NCBI GenBank assembly: GCA_965199975.1
Contig: OZ241340.1
Coordinates: 2,976,001 to 3,040,000, forward strand
Source of the DNA: JASLDZ01 sp965199975
Lineage (GTDB): Bacteria; Pseudomonadota; Alphaproteobacteria; Caulobacterales; Caulobacteraceae
Direction: 5' to 3'
Length of the DNA stretch: 64,000 nt
The first letter of the stretch is position 1. Every line of letters starts with the position of its first letter. Below are positions 51,597 to 61,585 of the stretch, one piece after another. The translations under genes and the position numbers were made by a program. The notes beneath the pieces were generated by a model. That model was not told the origin of the DNA. It searched no databases and saw only the letters and a list, made by a program, of their open reading frames with translations.

Positions 51597-52833
51597 CCCA
51601 GTCCCCACCAACCGCGCCGAATGCGAGGCCCTCGATGCAAGGGACCCGCTGGGGTTCGCGCGGGCTCGCTTCCGCCTACCCGCGGGCGTGACCTACCTGG
51701 ATGGCAATTCGCTGGGCGCCCTGCCCGTGGCCACGCCCGCGCGGGTCGCGCGCACGGTGGAGCGCGAATGGGGCGAGGGGCTGATCGCCAGCTGGAACAC
51801 TGCGGGATGGATCGGCCAGCCCGCCCGCCTCGGCGCCCGCATCGCGCCCCTGATCGGCGCGGCGGCCGACGAGGTGGTCTGCGCCGACTCCACCTCGGTC
51901 AACCTGTTCAAGCTGGCGGCCGCCGCCTTGAAACTGCGCCCGGGCCGGCGCGTCATCGTCGCCGACGCCGAGGAGTTCCCCACCGACCTCTACATGCTGC
52001 AAGGCCTGGCGGGGCTCGTGGGGGAGGTCGAGGTGCGCGCCCTGCCCGAGGCGGCCTGGGGCGAGGCGCTGGCGGGCGGCGAGGCGGCGGTGCTGGTCTC
52101 CTCCCACGTCAACTACCGCTCGGGCGCGGTGCGCGACATGGCCGGCTGGACGGCGCGGGCGCACGCGACCGGCGCGCTGGCGTTGTGGGACCTCAGCCAT
52201 TCAGCCGGCGCCATACACGTGGCGCTGGACGCGGCCGACGCCGACTTCGCCATCGGCTGCGGCTACAAGTACTTCAACGGCGGCCCGGGCGCACCGGCCT
52301 ACCTCTACGTGGCGCGCAGGCTGCAGGCGCAGGCGCAGAACCCGCTTTCCGGCTGGATGGGCCACGCCGCGCCCTTCGCCTTCGAAAGCGCGCACCGGCA
52401 GGGCGAGGGCATGGCGCGCTGGCTGTGCGGCACGCCCTCCATCCTGGCCATGGCGGCGCTGGAGGCGGGGCTCGACACCTTCGAGGGCGTGGAGATGGCG
52501 CAGGTGGAGGCCAAGGCGCAGGCGCTGTGCGCCCTGTTCGCCGCCACGGTGGCGCGCGAGGCGCCGGGGACGTTCACCTCCGCCCTTTCGCCGGGCGCGC
52601 CGCGGGGCAGCCACGTCAGCCTTCGCCACCCGGACGGCTACGCCATGGTGCAGGCGCTGATCGCCGAGGGTGTGATCGGCGACTTCCGCGACCCCGACGT
52701 ACTGCGCTTCGGCTTCACCCCCCTCTACCTCTCCTACGCTCAGGTGTTCGACGCCGCGCGGCGCGTGGCCGACGTCGCGGTGAGCGGCCGCTGGCGCGAG
52801 ACGCGCTTCGCCGTCCGCGGCGCAGTGACCTGA
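51589..52833 (+). CDS. kynU: Kynureninase
   Basis: This 414-aa PLP enzyme of tryptophan catabolism cleaves kynurenine to anthranilate and alanine. It has TYLDGNSLGALP (N-terminus), ADSTSVNLFKL, WDLSHSAGAIHV (PLP-pyridine Asp) and GCGYKYFNGGPGAPAY, containing the PLP lysine. The start is GTG 51589. It is the last gene of the DUF969 operon; kynA and kynB are not seen nearby, so it may serve a different route here. Confidence 0.95.
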   Translation: MTDPVPTNRAECEALDARDPLGFARARFRLPAGVTYLDGNSLGALPVATPARVARTVEREWGEGLIASWNTAGWIGQPARLGARIAPLIGAAADEVVCADSTSVNLFKLAAAALKLRPGRRVIVADAEEFPTDLYMLQGLAGLVGEVEVRALPEAAWGEALAGGEAAVLVSSHVNYRSGAVRDMAGWTARAHATGALALWDLSHSAGAIHVALDAADADFAIGCGYKYFNGGPGAPAYLYVARRLQAQAQNPLSGWMGHAAPFAFESAHRQGEGMARWLCGTPSILAMAALEAGLDTFEGVEMAQVEAKAQALCALFAATVAREAPGTFTSALSPGAPRGSHVSLRHPDGYAMVQALIAEGVIGDFRDPDVLRFGFTPLYLSYAQVFDAARRVADVAVSGRWRETRFAVRGAVT

Positions 52834-52840
52834 GGCGCTC

Positions 52841-53128
52841 TCAGCCGGGGTCTTCGTCCGGCGTGAAGGCGTTAAAGCCGATGATGGTGTAGGTGTCGCG
52901 CACGCCCGCGATGCGCTGAACCTGCTGAGTGACGAAGCGGCCGGGATCGCGCTCGTCGCCGATGGCGAACTTGGCCAACAGATCGAAGGCGCCGGAAGTG
53001 GACCACACCTCGGGCGTCGGCTGCACCGTGTCGGCCAGACGCGCGGCGACATCGTAGGCCTCGCCCGGAGCGCACTTGATCTGCACGAAGATGGTGCGGG
53101 CGCGGAAGGGCGGCGGGGCGTCGGTCAC
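52841..53128 (-). CDS. Lrp/AsnC ligand-binding domain protein
   Basis: This 95-aa protein consists of only the RAM/AsnC effector domain (TIFVQIKCAPGEAYDVAARLADT, VWSTSGAFDLLAKFAIGD, GVRDTYTIIGF). There is no DNA-binding domain. Such proteins bind amino acids and may modulate full-length Lrp. It is convergent with kynU (8 bp apart) and divergent from the efflux operon. Confidence 0.87.
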   Translation of the reverse strand: MTDAPPPFRARTIFVQIKCAPGEAYDVAARLADTVQPTPEVWSTSGAFDLLAKFAIGDERDPGRFVTQQVQRIAGVRDTYTIIGFNAFTPDEDPG

Positions 53129-53264
53129 GCCTGACCCTAGCGTCGCACCGCCGCGCCGTCGACAGGTGTACGCAATCGTTCAGATTAGGGCTTTCCCTCG
53201 GGACAAGCCTTTGATAGCGGACACGAAGCCGCCCCGCGGGAACGTCGGCGGCGAGGGGATTGGG

Positions 53265-54422
53265 ATGGCCGACGACACTCCCGATCCGAACAGCGCGCGC
53301 GTCGGCGATCCGCCGAAGGACGACGCGCAGGACAAAAAGCCGAAGAAGGGGCTCGCCCAACGGCCGCTGCTCCTGCTCGGCCTGATCGTGGGCGCGGCGA
53401 TCCTGTTGATCGCGGCCGTGCTGTTCTTCCTGCACGCGCGCAAGTTCCAGTCGACCGACGACGCCTTCATCGACACCCACATCGTGCACCTGGCCCCGCA
53501 GGTGGCCGGGCGCGTCTCCTACGTGGCGGCCAACGACAACGCGCTGGTCGGCACGGGGCAGCTCCTCGTGCAGATCGACCCGGTCGACCAGGACCAGCGG
53601 GTGGCGCAGGCGCAGGCGCAGCGCGCCCAGGCGGTGGCCACGAAGGAGCAGGCGCAGGCCACGCGCGACACCAACCTGGCCCAGATCGCCACCAACCAGG
53701 AGCAGTTCCGCCAGTCCGCGGCCCAGGTGCCGGGGCAGGAGGCGCTAGCGGTCTCGGCCCGGCGCGATTACGAGCGATACCTCACCCTGCGCAGGATCAA
53801 CCCGCGCGCGGTGGCCGGCCAGCAGCTCGACCAGGCCGCCGCCCAGGCGCGCTCCACCGCCTCGCAGGCCGAGGCCCAACGCCGGGCGCGCGACGCCGCC
53901 TCCGCCCAGATCGCCCAGGCGGCGACGCAGGTGAAGGGCGCCGATGCGCAGATCCGCGGCGCCGACGCCCAGATCGGCGCGGCCGACGCCCAGCTGGCCA
54001 GCGCCAAGACCAACCTCTCCTACACCCGCATCGTGGCGCCCCTGGTCGGGCACGTGGCCAACAAGAACGTGGCGGTGGGCAGCTATGTGCAGCCCGGCCA
54101 GCAGGTGATGGCCATCGTGCCCGTCAACCTGTGGGTCACCGCCAACTTCAAGGAGACCCAGCTCAAGAACATGCGGGTCGGCCAACACGTGGAGATCAAG
54201 GTCGACGCCTATCCCGGCTACAAGTTCCACGGCCACATCGACAGCTTCCAGCGTGGCGCAGGCCAAGCCTTCGCGGTGCTGCCGAGCGAGAACGCCACTG
54301 GCAACTTCGTCAAGGTGGTGCAGCGGGTTCCTGTGAAGATCGTCATCGACAACCTGGACGACCTGCACCATCCCCTTGGCCCCGGCATGAGCGTGGAGCC
54401 CACCGTGCGCGTGCTCGACTAG
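53265..54422 (+). CDS. emrA: EmrA-type efflux adaptor
   Basis: This 385-aa HlyD-family periplasmic adaptor has one membrane helix (LLLLGLIVGAAILLIAAVLFF), ADDAFI-like opening QSTDDAFIDTHIVHLAPQVAG, and an Ala/Gln-rich coiled coil of about 140 residues. It closes with TRIVAPLVGHVANKNVAVGSYVQPG. ATG 53265 follows GAGGGG. First gene of a tripartite drug-efflux operon. Its stop shares a base with the next GTG. Confidence 0.92.
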   Translation: MADDTPDPNSARVGDPPKDDAQDKKPKKGLAQRPLLLLGLIVGAAILLIAAVLFFLHARKFQSTDDAFIDTHIVHLAPQVAGRVSYVAANDNALVGTGQLLVQIDPVDQDQRVAQAQAQRAQAVATKEQAQATRDTNLAQIATNQEQFRQSAAQVPGQEALAVSARRDYERYLTLRRINPRAVAGQQLDQAAAQARSTASQAEAQRRARDAASAQIAQAATQVKGADAQIRGADAQIGAADAQLASAKTNLSYTRIVAPLVGHVANKNVAVGSYVQPGQQVMAIVPVNLWVTANFKETQLKNMRVGQHVEIKVDAYPGYKFHGHIDSFQRGAGQAFAVLPSENATGNFVKVVQRVPVKIVIDNLDDLHHPLGPGMSVEPTVRVLD

Positions 54423-56029
54423 TGGCCGACCTCGCCGCCAAGTCGGCCGCGCTGCCGCGCTCGGCGGCGGGCGGGCGCAATCCGTGGCTGATCGCGCTGG
54501 TGGTCTCCATCGCCACCTTCATGGAGGTGCTGGACACCTCCATCGCCAACGTCGCGCTGGACCATATCGCCGGCGGCCTGGCGGTCTCCTACGACGAGAG
54601 CACCTGGGTGCTGACCAGCTACCTGGTGGCCAACGCCATCATCATTCCCGCGTCGGGCTGGCTGGCGAGCGTCTTGGGTCGCAAGAACTACTACATGCTG
54701 AGCGTTCTGGTGTTCACCTTCGCCAGCTTCCTGTGCGGGATCGCCCCCTCGCTCACCTTCCTGATCCTGGCGCGCATCCTGCAGGGGGCCGCGGGCGGCG
54801 GGCTGCAGCCGACCTCGCAGTCCATGCTGGTGGACAGCTTCCCGGCCTCCAAGCGCGGGCTGGCGGTTACCGTCTTCGCTTTCCCGGTGATCCTGGCGCC
54901 CGCCATCGGGCCCACGCTGGGCGGCTGGATCACCGACAACATCAGCTGGAACTGGATCTTCCTGATCAATGTGCCGGTGGGCGCGATCGCGCTTCTCCTC
55001 GTGCGCGCGTTGATCACCGAGCCGCCCGCCATCGAGGAGGAGACCAAGACGCTGCGCCGCACCGGCCTGCGCTTCGACGGCGTGGGCTTCGCCCTAATCG
55101 GCACGGGCTTGGCGGCCCTTGAGATCTTCGCCGACCGCGGCCAGCGCGAGAACTGGTTCTCCAGCCCGATCATCACCACCGCCGGCATTCTGGCGCTCTG
55201 TGGGATCGTGAGCTTCGTGGTGTGGGAGCTCGTGAAGAAGAAGGACACGCTCCTGGATCTCACCCTCTTCAAAAGCCGCAACTTCTCGATCTGCATGCTG
55301 GTGATGACCACGGTGGGCGTGATCCTCTACGGCACCACGCAGTTCCTGCCGCAACTTTTGCAGCAGGTGCTGGGCTACACCGCCACCAACGCGGGCCTCG
55401 CCATGACCGTCGGCGGTTTGGCGACCATCGTGGTGATGCCGCTGGTGGGCTTCCTGTCCAGCCGGGTGGAGCCGCGCTGGCTGCTGGGCTTCGGCCTGGT
55501 GGTCGAGGCGCTGGCGCTGCTCAACATGTGCGGGCTCAACACCAACCTGAGCTTCTGGGACGCCTCCTTCGCGCGGGTGTGGCAGGCGGCGGGGCTTCCC
55601 TTCCTGTTCATCCCGCTGACCGCGGCGGCCTACGTCGGCATCAAGCCCAACCAGACGAGCCAGGCCTCGGCCCTGCTCAACGTGTTCCGCAACCTGGGCG
55701 GCACGCTGGGCATCTCCTCGGTGCAGACGCTGCTGGCGCAGCGCCAGCAGTTCCACCAATCGCGCATGGTGGAGACGCTCAACCCGCTGAACCCGATCTA
55801 CACCTCCACGCTCGACACCCTCCGCGGCATGCTCACCACCCCGCTTGGGCCTGAAGCGGCCGATCAGGCGTCGCTGGGCGCGCTGTACGGGCGGGTGACG
55901 CGCCAGGCGGCCATGCTGTCCTACATCGACGTGTTCTGGGCGCTGATGTGGTTCGTGGCGATCGTCACGCCCATGGTGTTCTTCCTCAAGCCGCCCAAGG
56001 GCGATAGCGCGCAGGGAGCGGCCGCATGA
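54422..56029 (+). CDS. emrB: EmrB/QacA-type MFS drug transporter (DHA2)
   Basis: This 535-aa proton-driven drug exporter has 14 predicted helices. Motif D1 is FMEVLDTSIANVALDHIAGGL, motif A is GWLASVLGRKNYYM and motif C is VILAPAIGPTLGGWI. It starts at GTG 54422, overlapping the emrA stop. It works with EmrA and the outer-membrane NodT protein to expel hydrophobic compounds. Confidence 0.93.
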   Translation: MADLAAKSAALPRSAAGGRNPWLIALVVSIATFMEVLDTSIANVALDHIAGGLAVSYDESTWVLTSYLVANAIIIPASGWLASVLGRKNYYMLSVLVFTFASFLCGIAPSLTFLILARILQGAAGGGLQPTSQSMLVDSFPASKRGLAVTVFAFPVILAPAIGPTLGGWITDNISWNWIFLINVPVGAIALLLVRALITEPPAIEEETKTLRRTGLRFDGVGFALIGTGLAALEIFADRGQRENWFSSPIITTAGILALCGIVSFVVWELVKKKDTLLDLTLFKSRNFSICMLVMTTVGVILYGTTQFLPQLLQQVLGYTATNAGLAMTVGGLATIVVMPLVGFLSSRVEPRWLLGFGLVVEALALLNMCGLNTNLSFWDASFARVWQAAGLPFLFIPLTAAAYVGIKPNQTSQASALLNVFRNLGGTLGISSVQTLLAQRQQFHQSRMVETLNPLNPIYTSTLDTLRGMLTTPLGPEAADQASLGALYGRVTRQAAMLSYIDVFWALMWFVAIVTPMVFFLKPPKGDSAQGAAA

Positions 56030-57636
56030 GCGCCCGACGCCTCGTCCTCACGGCCTGCGCCGGGGCCTGCGCCCTGTCGGCCTGCACCGTCGGCCCGAAC
56101 TACGCCCGGCCCGACGCGCCGCTGCCGCCGAGCGCGAGCTTCGCCGACCTCGCCGGCAAGCCGCAGGGCGCGGTGCTGAGCGCCACGACTTCCGCCGACA
56201 CGCCCGTCGGCGCCTGGTGGGCGCAGTTCAAGGATCCGGTGCTTGATGGGCTGGTCGCCCGCGCGCTGCGTGACAATCTCACCCTGGCCCAGGCCTCCTC
56301 GCGCATCCGCCAGGCGCGCGCGCAGGAGATCGTGGCCACGGCCGCCGGCCTGCCGCAGGTGACCGCCACCGGCAACGTGCTGCGCGACAATCGCAGCGCC
56401 ACGGCCGACTCGCCGCTCGGCGGCATCGTCGGGGCCGGCACGGCGGCGGGCGGCGCGAGCGGCGGCTCCACCGGCGCGGCGAACGGCGCCGCCACCGGCG
56501 GCTCGGCGGCGAGCGGCTCGTCGGGCCAGGGGCCCAGCCACGTGAACTACTTCACCGCGGGGCTCGACGCGATCTGGGAGGTCGACCTGTTCGGCGCGGT
56601 GCGCCGCTCGGTGGAGGCGGCGCGCGACTCCACGGCCGCGGCCGTGTGGAGCCGGCGCGACAGCCAGGTCTCCATCGCCGCCGAGGTGGCCAGCCAGTAC
56701 CTGCAGCTGCGCCTCGCCCAGGCGCGGCTCGTGGTGCTGAACGCCAGCCTGCAGGAGCAGGAGGGCGTGTTCCGTATCATCCGCGACCGCTTCCGCACCG
56801 GCCTCGTCACCGACCTGGACGTGAACCAGCAGCGCGCCCAGCTGGCCAGCACCCAGGCGCAGATCCCGCAGGTGCAGGCGCAGGCGGTGGCCGCCGTCCA
56901 CGCGCTGGGCGTGCTCGTCGGCCAGCCGCCGCAGACGCTGGAGCGCGAGCTCGCCGCCGCCCGGCCCCTGCCGCCCGTGCCGCCGACGATCCCCGCGGGC
57001 CTGCCGAGCCAGCTGCTGCGCCGCCGGCCAGACATCCGCGCCTCGGAGCGCCAGCTCGCCTCGGCCAACGCGCAGATCGGGGTGCAGACCGCCGCGCTCT
57101 ATCCCAACCTCAACCTGGTGGCGCTGGGATCGTTCGGCTCCAGCACCATCGAGAGTGTGTTCGACGGGCGCAACGCCATGTCGCTGGGCCTGGCGCTGCT
57201 GCAGTGGAACGCCTTCAGCGCAGGGCGCAACCAGGCGAACGTGCGCATCGCGCGCGAGCAGTACCGCCAGCAGCTGCTCACTTATCAGTCCACCGTGCTG
57301 CAGGCCCTGCAGGAGGTGGAGGACGACCTGGCCCGCTACGCCGCCGACCAGCGGCGGTGGAGCGCGCTGAACGGCGCCTTCGGGGCGGCGCAGTCCAGCT
57401 TCCAGATCGCCAGCCAGCAGTACGCGGTGGGCTTGGTCGATTACACCAGCGTCTACAACGCTCAGGCCACGCTGCTTTCGGTGCAGGACCAGCTGACCCA
57501 GGCCGACGGGGCGCTCGGGACCGACGTGACCGCCCTCTACAAAGCGCTGGGCGGCGGCTGGAGCGTCGATCCCGCGACCGACGGCAAGGTGGGCGTGGAC
57601 TACGCCGTCGATCGCGGAGCCAGGCCCGGGCGCTGA
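56026..57636 (+). CDS. NodT/OprM-type outer membrane efflux lipoprotein
   Basis: This 536-aa RND-type outer membrane factor has a lipoprotein signal ending LSACTVGPNY, two OEP repeats, and an inserted Gly/Ser/Ala-rich loop (about 140-170, GGASGGSTGAANGAATGG). LLRRRPDIRASERQLASANA and YAVGLVDYTSVYNAQ are typical. ATG overlaps the emrB stop. It completes the tripartite pump; no regulator gene is next to it. Confidence 0.93.
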   Translation: MSARRLVLTACAGACALSACTVGPNYARPDAPLPPSASFADLAGKPQGAVLSATTSADTPVGAWWAQFKDPVLDGLVARALRDNLTLAQASSRIRQARAQEIVATAAGLPQVTATGNVLRDNRSATADSPLGGIVGAGTAAGGASGGSTGAANGAATGGSAASGSSGQGPSHVNYFTAGLDAIWEVDLFGAVRRSVEAARDSTAAAVWSRRDSQVSIAAEVASQYLQLRLAQARLVVLNASLQEQEGVFRIIRDRFRTGLVTDLDVNQQRAQLASTQAQIPQVQAQAVAAVHALGVLVGQPPQTLERELAAARPLPPVPPTIPAGLPSQLLRRRPDIRASERQLASANAQIGVQTAALYPNLNLVALGSFGSSTIESVFDGRNAMSLGLALLQWNAFSAGRNQANVRIAREQYRQQLLTYQSTVLQALQEVEDDLARYAADQRRWSALNGAFGAAQSSFQIASQQYAVGLVDYTSVYNAQATLLSVQDQLTQADGALGTDVTALYKALGGGWSVDPATDGKVGVDYAVDRGARPGR

Positions 57637-57640
57637 AGGC

Positions 57641-59209
57641 TCACGCCTCCGCGGTCAGCCGGATCGGGCGGCGCAGGGCGAGGAGCGCCAGGAGCGCCAT
57701 GGCGATGGGGATCGCCGCCCAGGCCAAGCCCGCGGTCGCCAGCCAGGTGGCGCCGCCCCAACAGAACAGCATCAGCATCTCCGCGATGCTGACCAGCACC
57801 GACGCCTGTCGCCGCTTGCGGAAATCGCGCCGCTGGCCGGGCTTGGCGCGCCAGATGTTGACCATTCCCGCGCTCATCGCCGAGGCCGCGCAGCCGATCG
57901 CTGCGGGGATGGCCGCCAGGGGCTGCAGCGCCGCGATCACCGCCACCGGCAGGCAGGCCAGCACGAGCACCGGCGTCACCGCCACCAGGAGCTTGGCGCG
58001 CGCCGCTGTGAGGGGCGAGATCGGCGCGGTGGCCAGAAGCTCGGGCGAGTCCTCCGCCGAGACCGTCAGCCAGGTGAGGTTGCCGCCCAGCTGGCCGCAG
58101 ATGAAGGCCGCCGCCGCCGCGCCCCCGGCCAGGGCGAACTGCATGTGCGCGCCCGAGTTCTTCAGGATCACGAAGCCCAGCGGCAACATGTAGATCACCT
58201 GCAGCAGCACCTGGCTGACCAGCCACGGGTCGCGCACCAGGAGCCGGCGCTCCTTGCGCACCAGGGTGGCGAACACCCCGCCGCTGAAGGTCAGCCGGTC
58301 CGCATCGGCGCTGCGCCGGGCCGAGGTGCGGGGCGAGGCGCCGCCCACGGCCGCCGCGGCCGCCGCGTTGTCGCCGAAGCGCCGGCCCAGCAGGCGCGTG
58401 GCCAGCAGGAAGGCCGCGCCGCCGACGACCATCATCAGCAGGAGCGGCAAGGGCTCGCCCGCCACGGCGCGACCGACCCAGGTGAGCGGCGAGGCGGAGC
58501 CCACCTGGCTGCGCGAGATCGTGGCGATGCGCGCCTCGATCCCCGCCAGCATGTCGTGCGGCAGGAAGTTGCGCGCCTGCGAGATCAGGAAGATCAGCAC
58601 GCCGATCACGGCCGCCAGCACCTGCGCGGCGAGCCGCGTGCGCTTGGGCCCCAGCACGGCGAACAGTCCCATGGCCAGCAGCAGCCCCCCGGCCGCGGCC
58701 AGGAGCCCCATGCACAGGATCACCACCAGCGCCGCCAGCCAGCGCGGCTCGCCCACCAACGCCAGCGGCACGACGATCAGCGAGGCCAGCACGAGGTAGA
58801 GGGCGCTCGCCAGGAGCGCCATGCCGAGCCCGCGCACGGTGAGGATGCGCCCCGCCGGCACGGGCGAGGAGAGCAGCAGGTCCAGGTCGTTGCGCTCGTA
58901 GAGCACCTGGGTGGCGGTGTTCAGCGCCTGCGCCAGCATGAGGGTGAAGACCCCCAGCGCCCCCACGTCGAGCAGGAGGAAGTAGGGTCCCGACGGCTGG
59001 AAGCCGCGGCGGTGCATCCACAGCGCCGCGGGCACGCCCAGCACGGCGACGAAGGCGACGGCCAGCCCCGCGAACAAGGCGATACGCACCCAGAACCATA
59101 CGCCCGGCCCCTTCGCCCCGCTCTTGCGCGCGGGCGTCAGCATGCGCAGACCGAGCCTCAGCTCGTTCTTCAGAAGCCACAGGGTGGAGGCGGGGGCGAA
59201 AAGCCTCAC
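57641..59209 (-). CDS. ABC-2-type exporter membrane protein
   Basis: This 522-aa protein has about 12 hydrophobic helices (IALFAGLAVAFVAVLGVPAAL, LPLLLMMVVGGAAFLLATRLL). It is the permease partner of the ATPase at 59206, with which it overlaps by 4 nt. No transport substrate can be inferred. It is convergent with the efflux operon, 4 bp away. Confidence 0.82.
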   Translation of the reverse strand: MRLFAPASTLWLLKNELRLGLRMLTPARKSGAKGPGVWFWVRIALFAGLAVAFVAVLGVPAALWMHRRGFQPSGPYFLLLDVGALGVFTLMLAQALNTATQVLYERNDLDLLLSSPVPAGRILTVRGLGMALLASALYLVLASLIVVPLALVGEPRWLAALVVILCMGLLAAAGGLLLAMGLFAVLGPKRTRLAAQVLAAVIGVLIFLISQARNFLPHDMLAGIEARIATISRSQVGSASPLTWVGRAVAGEPLPLLLMMVVGGAAFLLATRLLGRRFGDNAAAAAAVGGASPRTSARRSADADRLTFSGGVFATLVRKERRLLVRDPWLVSQVLLQVIYMLPLGFVILKNSGAHMQFALAGGAAAAAFICGQLGGNLTWLTVSAEDSPELLATAPISPLTAARAKLLVAVTPVLVLACLPVAVIAALQPLAAIPAAIGCAASAMSAGMVNIWRAKPGQRRDFRKRRQASVLVSIAEMLMLFCWGGATWLATAGLAWAAIPIAMALLALLALRRPIRLTAEA

Positions 59210-59988
59210 GCCGGCTCCGGCGCGGCATCGACCTTTTCCTGGCGGCCGACGAGATCGAGGAACAGCTCCTCCAGCGTCGACTGGCGACCGCCCGCCTGGG
59301 CGCGGAGTTCATCCAGCGTGCCCTCGGTGCGCAACTTGCCGGCCTGGATGATGCCTATGCGGTCGGCCATCCTCTCGGCCACCTCCAGGATGTGGGTGGT
59401 GAGGATGACGGTGGCGCCCTGGCGCGCCTTGGTCTGCAGCAGATCCTTCACCTGGCGCGCGGCCCCGGCGTCCAGCCCGGTGAGCGGCTCGTCCAGGATG
59501 AGGAGGCGCGGGTCGTGAACCAGCGCGCCGGCCAGCACCACCTTCTGCTTCATGCCGCGCGAGAACCCCTCGCAACGCTCGCCCCGCTTGTCCCAGAGGT
59601 CGAGCCACTCCAGCAGCTCCTGCGCGCGGGCGCGCGCCGCCTTGCCCTCGATGCTCCACAGGCCGGCGACGAACTCGAGATATTCCAGCGGCGTCAGCTT
59701 GTCGTAGAGCAGGGGCTCGTCGGGCAGCCAGGCGATCATGCGCTTGGCGGCGATAGGGTCGGCCAGCGCGTCGACGCCGAATACCGAGATCGCGCCCGCG
59801 TCCGGCTTCAGCAGCCCCACCACCATGCGCAGCGTGGTCGTCTTGCCGGCGCCGTTGGGGCCGAGGAGCGCGTAGAGCTCGCCGGCGCGCACGGTGAGGT
59901 CGAGGTCGTCCACCGCCGGGCGGCCGAACGCCTTGCGCAGCCTGCGCACCTCCAGGGCCTGCGCCGATCCGAACCCGTCCACCCGCAC
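59206..59988 (-). CDS. ABC transporter ATP-binding protein
   Basis: This ATPase is about 260 aa: Walker A GPNGAGKTTTLRM, Q-loop region WLPDEPLLYD, signature-like FSRGMKQKVVLAGAL, Walker B RLLILDEPLTGLD and H-loop LTTHILEVAE. The signature is FSRGM, common in ABC-2 drug/antibiotic exporters. I prefer GTG 59988; the open frame continues to a TTG at 60042. Confidence 0.9.
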   Translation of the reverse strand: MRVDGFGSAQALEVRRLRKAFGRPAVDDLDLTVRAGELYALLGPNGAGKTTTLRMVVGLLKPDAGAISVFGVDALADPIAAKRMIAWLPDEPLLYDKLTPLEYLEFVAGLWSIEGKAARARAQELLEWLDLWDKRGERCEGFSRGMKQKVVLAGALVHDPRLLILDEPLTGLDAGAARQVKDLLQTKARQGATVILTTHILEVAERMADRIGIIQAGKLRTEGTLDELRAQAGGRQSTLEELFLDLVGRQEKVDAAPEPA

Positions 59989-60109
59989 CCCCGACGCCTG
60001 CGCCGAGCGACAGTGCCGCGCGGGCTGTGAAGGCGGCGTCAACGCCGGCTTGCGCCGTCACCGCGGGCCTGCGACTCCTGAGCCTCCGCCTGCAGGAGTC
60101 GTCATCCGA

Positions 60110-61558
60110 ATGCGTCGCGCCCGCCTCGCCGCCCTCGCCCTCCTGCTGCCGGCGCCGGTGCTCGCCGCCTCGCCCCAGCCGGCCACGGCCGTGCGGCCGG
60201 CTCCCGTCGCCGCGCCGGCCGCCGCTCCCGCGCCGCTGGCCGCGCCAGGGCTGGGCGAGCACCGGACCCTGAAGGAGATCGCGGGCGCGGTGAGCCAGGC
60301 CGACCTGCGCGCCACCGTCACCCGCCTCGTCGCCTTCGGCACGCGCCACACCCTGTCCGACACCGCCTCTCCCACCCGTGGCATCGGCGCGGCCCGCACC
60401 TGGACGGCTGAGCGCTTCGCGACGATTTCGCAGGCCTGCGGCGGCTGCCTCACCGTGGAGCGCCCGCACGGCGCCTTCACCGGCGCGCGCCTGCCCAAAG
60501 CCGGCGCGGTGATCGAGGACGTGCTGGCCATCCAGCGCGGAACCACCGACCCCGACCGCGTGGTGGTGATCTCGGCCCACATCGACAGCCGGGTGAACGA
60601 CGTCATGGACGCCGCCACCGACGCCCCCGGCGCCAATGACGACGGCTCGGGCGTGGCGGCCGTGATCGAGGCGGCCCGCGTCCTCTCGCGCCAGAAGCAC
60701 CCCGCCACCATCGTCTTCGCCGTGCTGTCGGGCGAGGAGCAGGGGCTCTACGGCGGCAAGGTCCTGGCCAACTACGCCCGCGCCCATGGCTGGCGGGTGG
60801 AGGCCGCGCTCAACAACGACATCGTCGGCAACACCCACGGCCAGAACGGCGCCCACGTGGACGGCTACGTGCGCGTATTCAGCGAAGGCACCAAGGCGAC
60901 CGAGACCGCCGCCGAGGCCGCGCACCGCCGCTACACCGGCGGCGAGACCGACAGCCCTTCGCGCCAGCTCTCACGCTACCTCGTGCGCGTGGCCGAGACC
61001 TACACGCCGGGCTTCACCGTCAAGCAGGTCTACCGCGTCGACCGCTACAGCCGGGGCGGCGACCAGGTCCCCATGCAGGAGGCCGGCTATCCGGCGGTGC
61101 GCTTCACCGAGGCCGCGGAGGACTGGGACCGCCAGCACCAGACGGTGCGCACCGAGGCAGGCCGCGCCTACGGCGACGTGCTCTCAGGCGTGGACTTCGC
61201 CTACCTCGCCAACGTCACCCGCGTGAACGCGGTGGCCCTGGCCTCGCTCGCCCTGGCCCCCGCGCCCCCCGCCGACGTCAAGATCGACGGCGCTCTGAGC
61301 GACGACACCACCGTCACCTGGACGCCCGCCCCTGGCGCGGTGCGCCACCGCGTCTGGTGGCGCGACACCACTGAAGCCCGCTGGCGCCACGTGGCCGACG
61401 CCCCCGTGGGCGCCGACCGTTTCGTGGTCAAGGACGCGGTGATCGACGACTTCGACTTCGGCGTGCAGGCCGTCTCGGCGGAAGGCTACGCCAGCCCGGT
61501 GGAGTTCCCCGGAGCGGCGGGGGCGTTCTTCGCGCCGATGAGGCCGGCCGCTCGGTAG
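60110..61558 (+). CDS. M28-family metallopeptidase, secreted
   Basis: This 482-aa aminopeptidase has a signal peptide (ARLAALALLLPAPVLAASP). The catalytic domain has zinc ligands in VVISAHIDSR, GANDDGSGVAAVIEAARVL, LSGEEQGLYG and NNDIVGN. The C-terminal part (about 390-480) looks like a fibronectin III-like domain (TVTWTPAPGAVRHRVWWRD). It probably trims peptides in the periplasm or outside. It is divergent from the ABC exporter genes. Confidence 0.9.
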   Translation: MRRARLAALALLLPAPVLAASPQPATAVRPAPVAAPAAAPAPLAAPGLGEHRTLKEIAGAVSQADLRATVTRLVAFGTRHTLSDTASPTRGIGAARTWTAERFATISQACGGCLTVERPHGAFTGARLPKAGAVIEDVLAIQRGTTDPDRVVVISAHIDSRVNDVMDAATDAPGANDDGSGVAAVIEAARVLSRQKHPATIVFAVLSGEEQGLYGGKVLANYARAHGWRVEAALNNDIVGNTHGQNGAHVDGYVRVFSEGTKATETAAEAAHRRYTGGETDSPSRQLSRYLVRVAETYTPGFTVKQVYRVDRYSRGGDQVPMQEAGYPAVRFTEAAEDWDRQHQTVRTEAGRAYGDVLSGVDFAYLANVTRVNAVALASLALAPAPPADVKIDGALSDDTTVTWTPAPGAVRHRVWWRDTTEARWRHVADAPVGADRFVVKDAVIDDFDFGVQAVSAEGYASPVEFPGAAGAFFAPMRPAAR

Positions 61559-61585
61559 AGAGGCCGCGACCCGCCGGCGCGAGCG

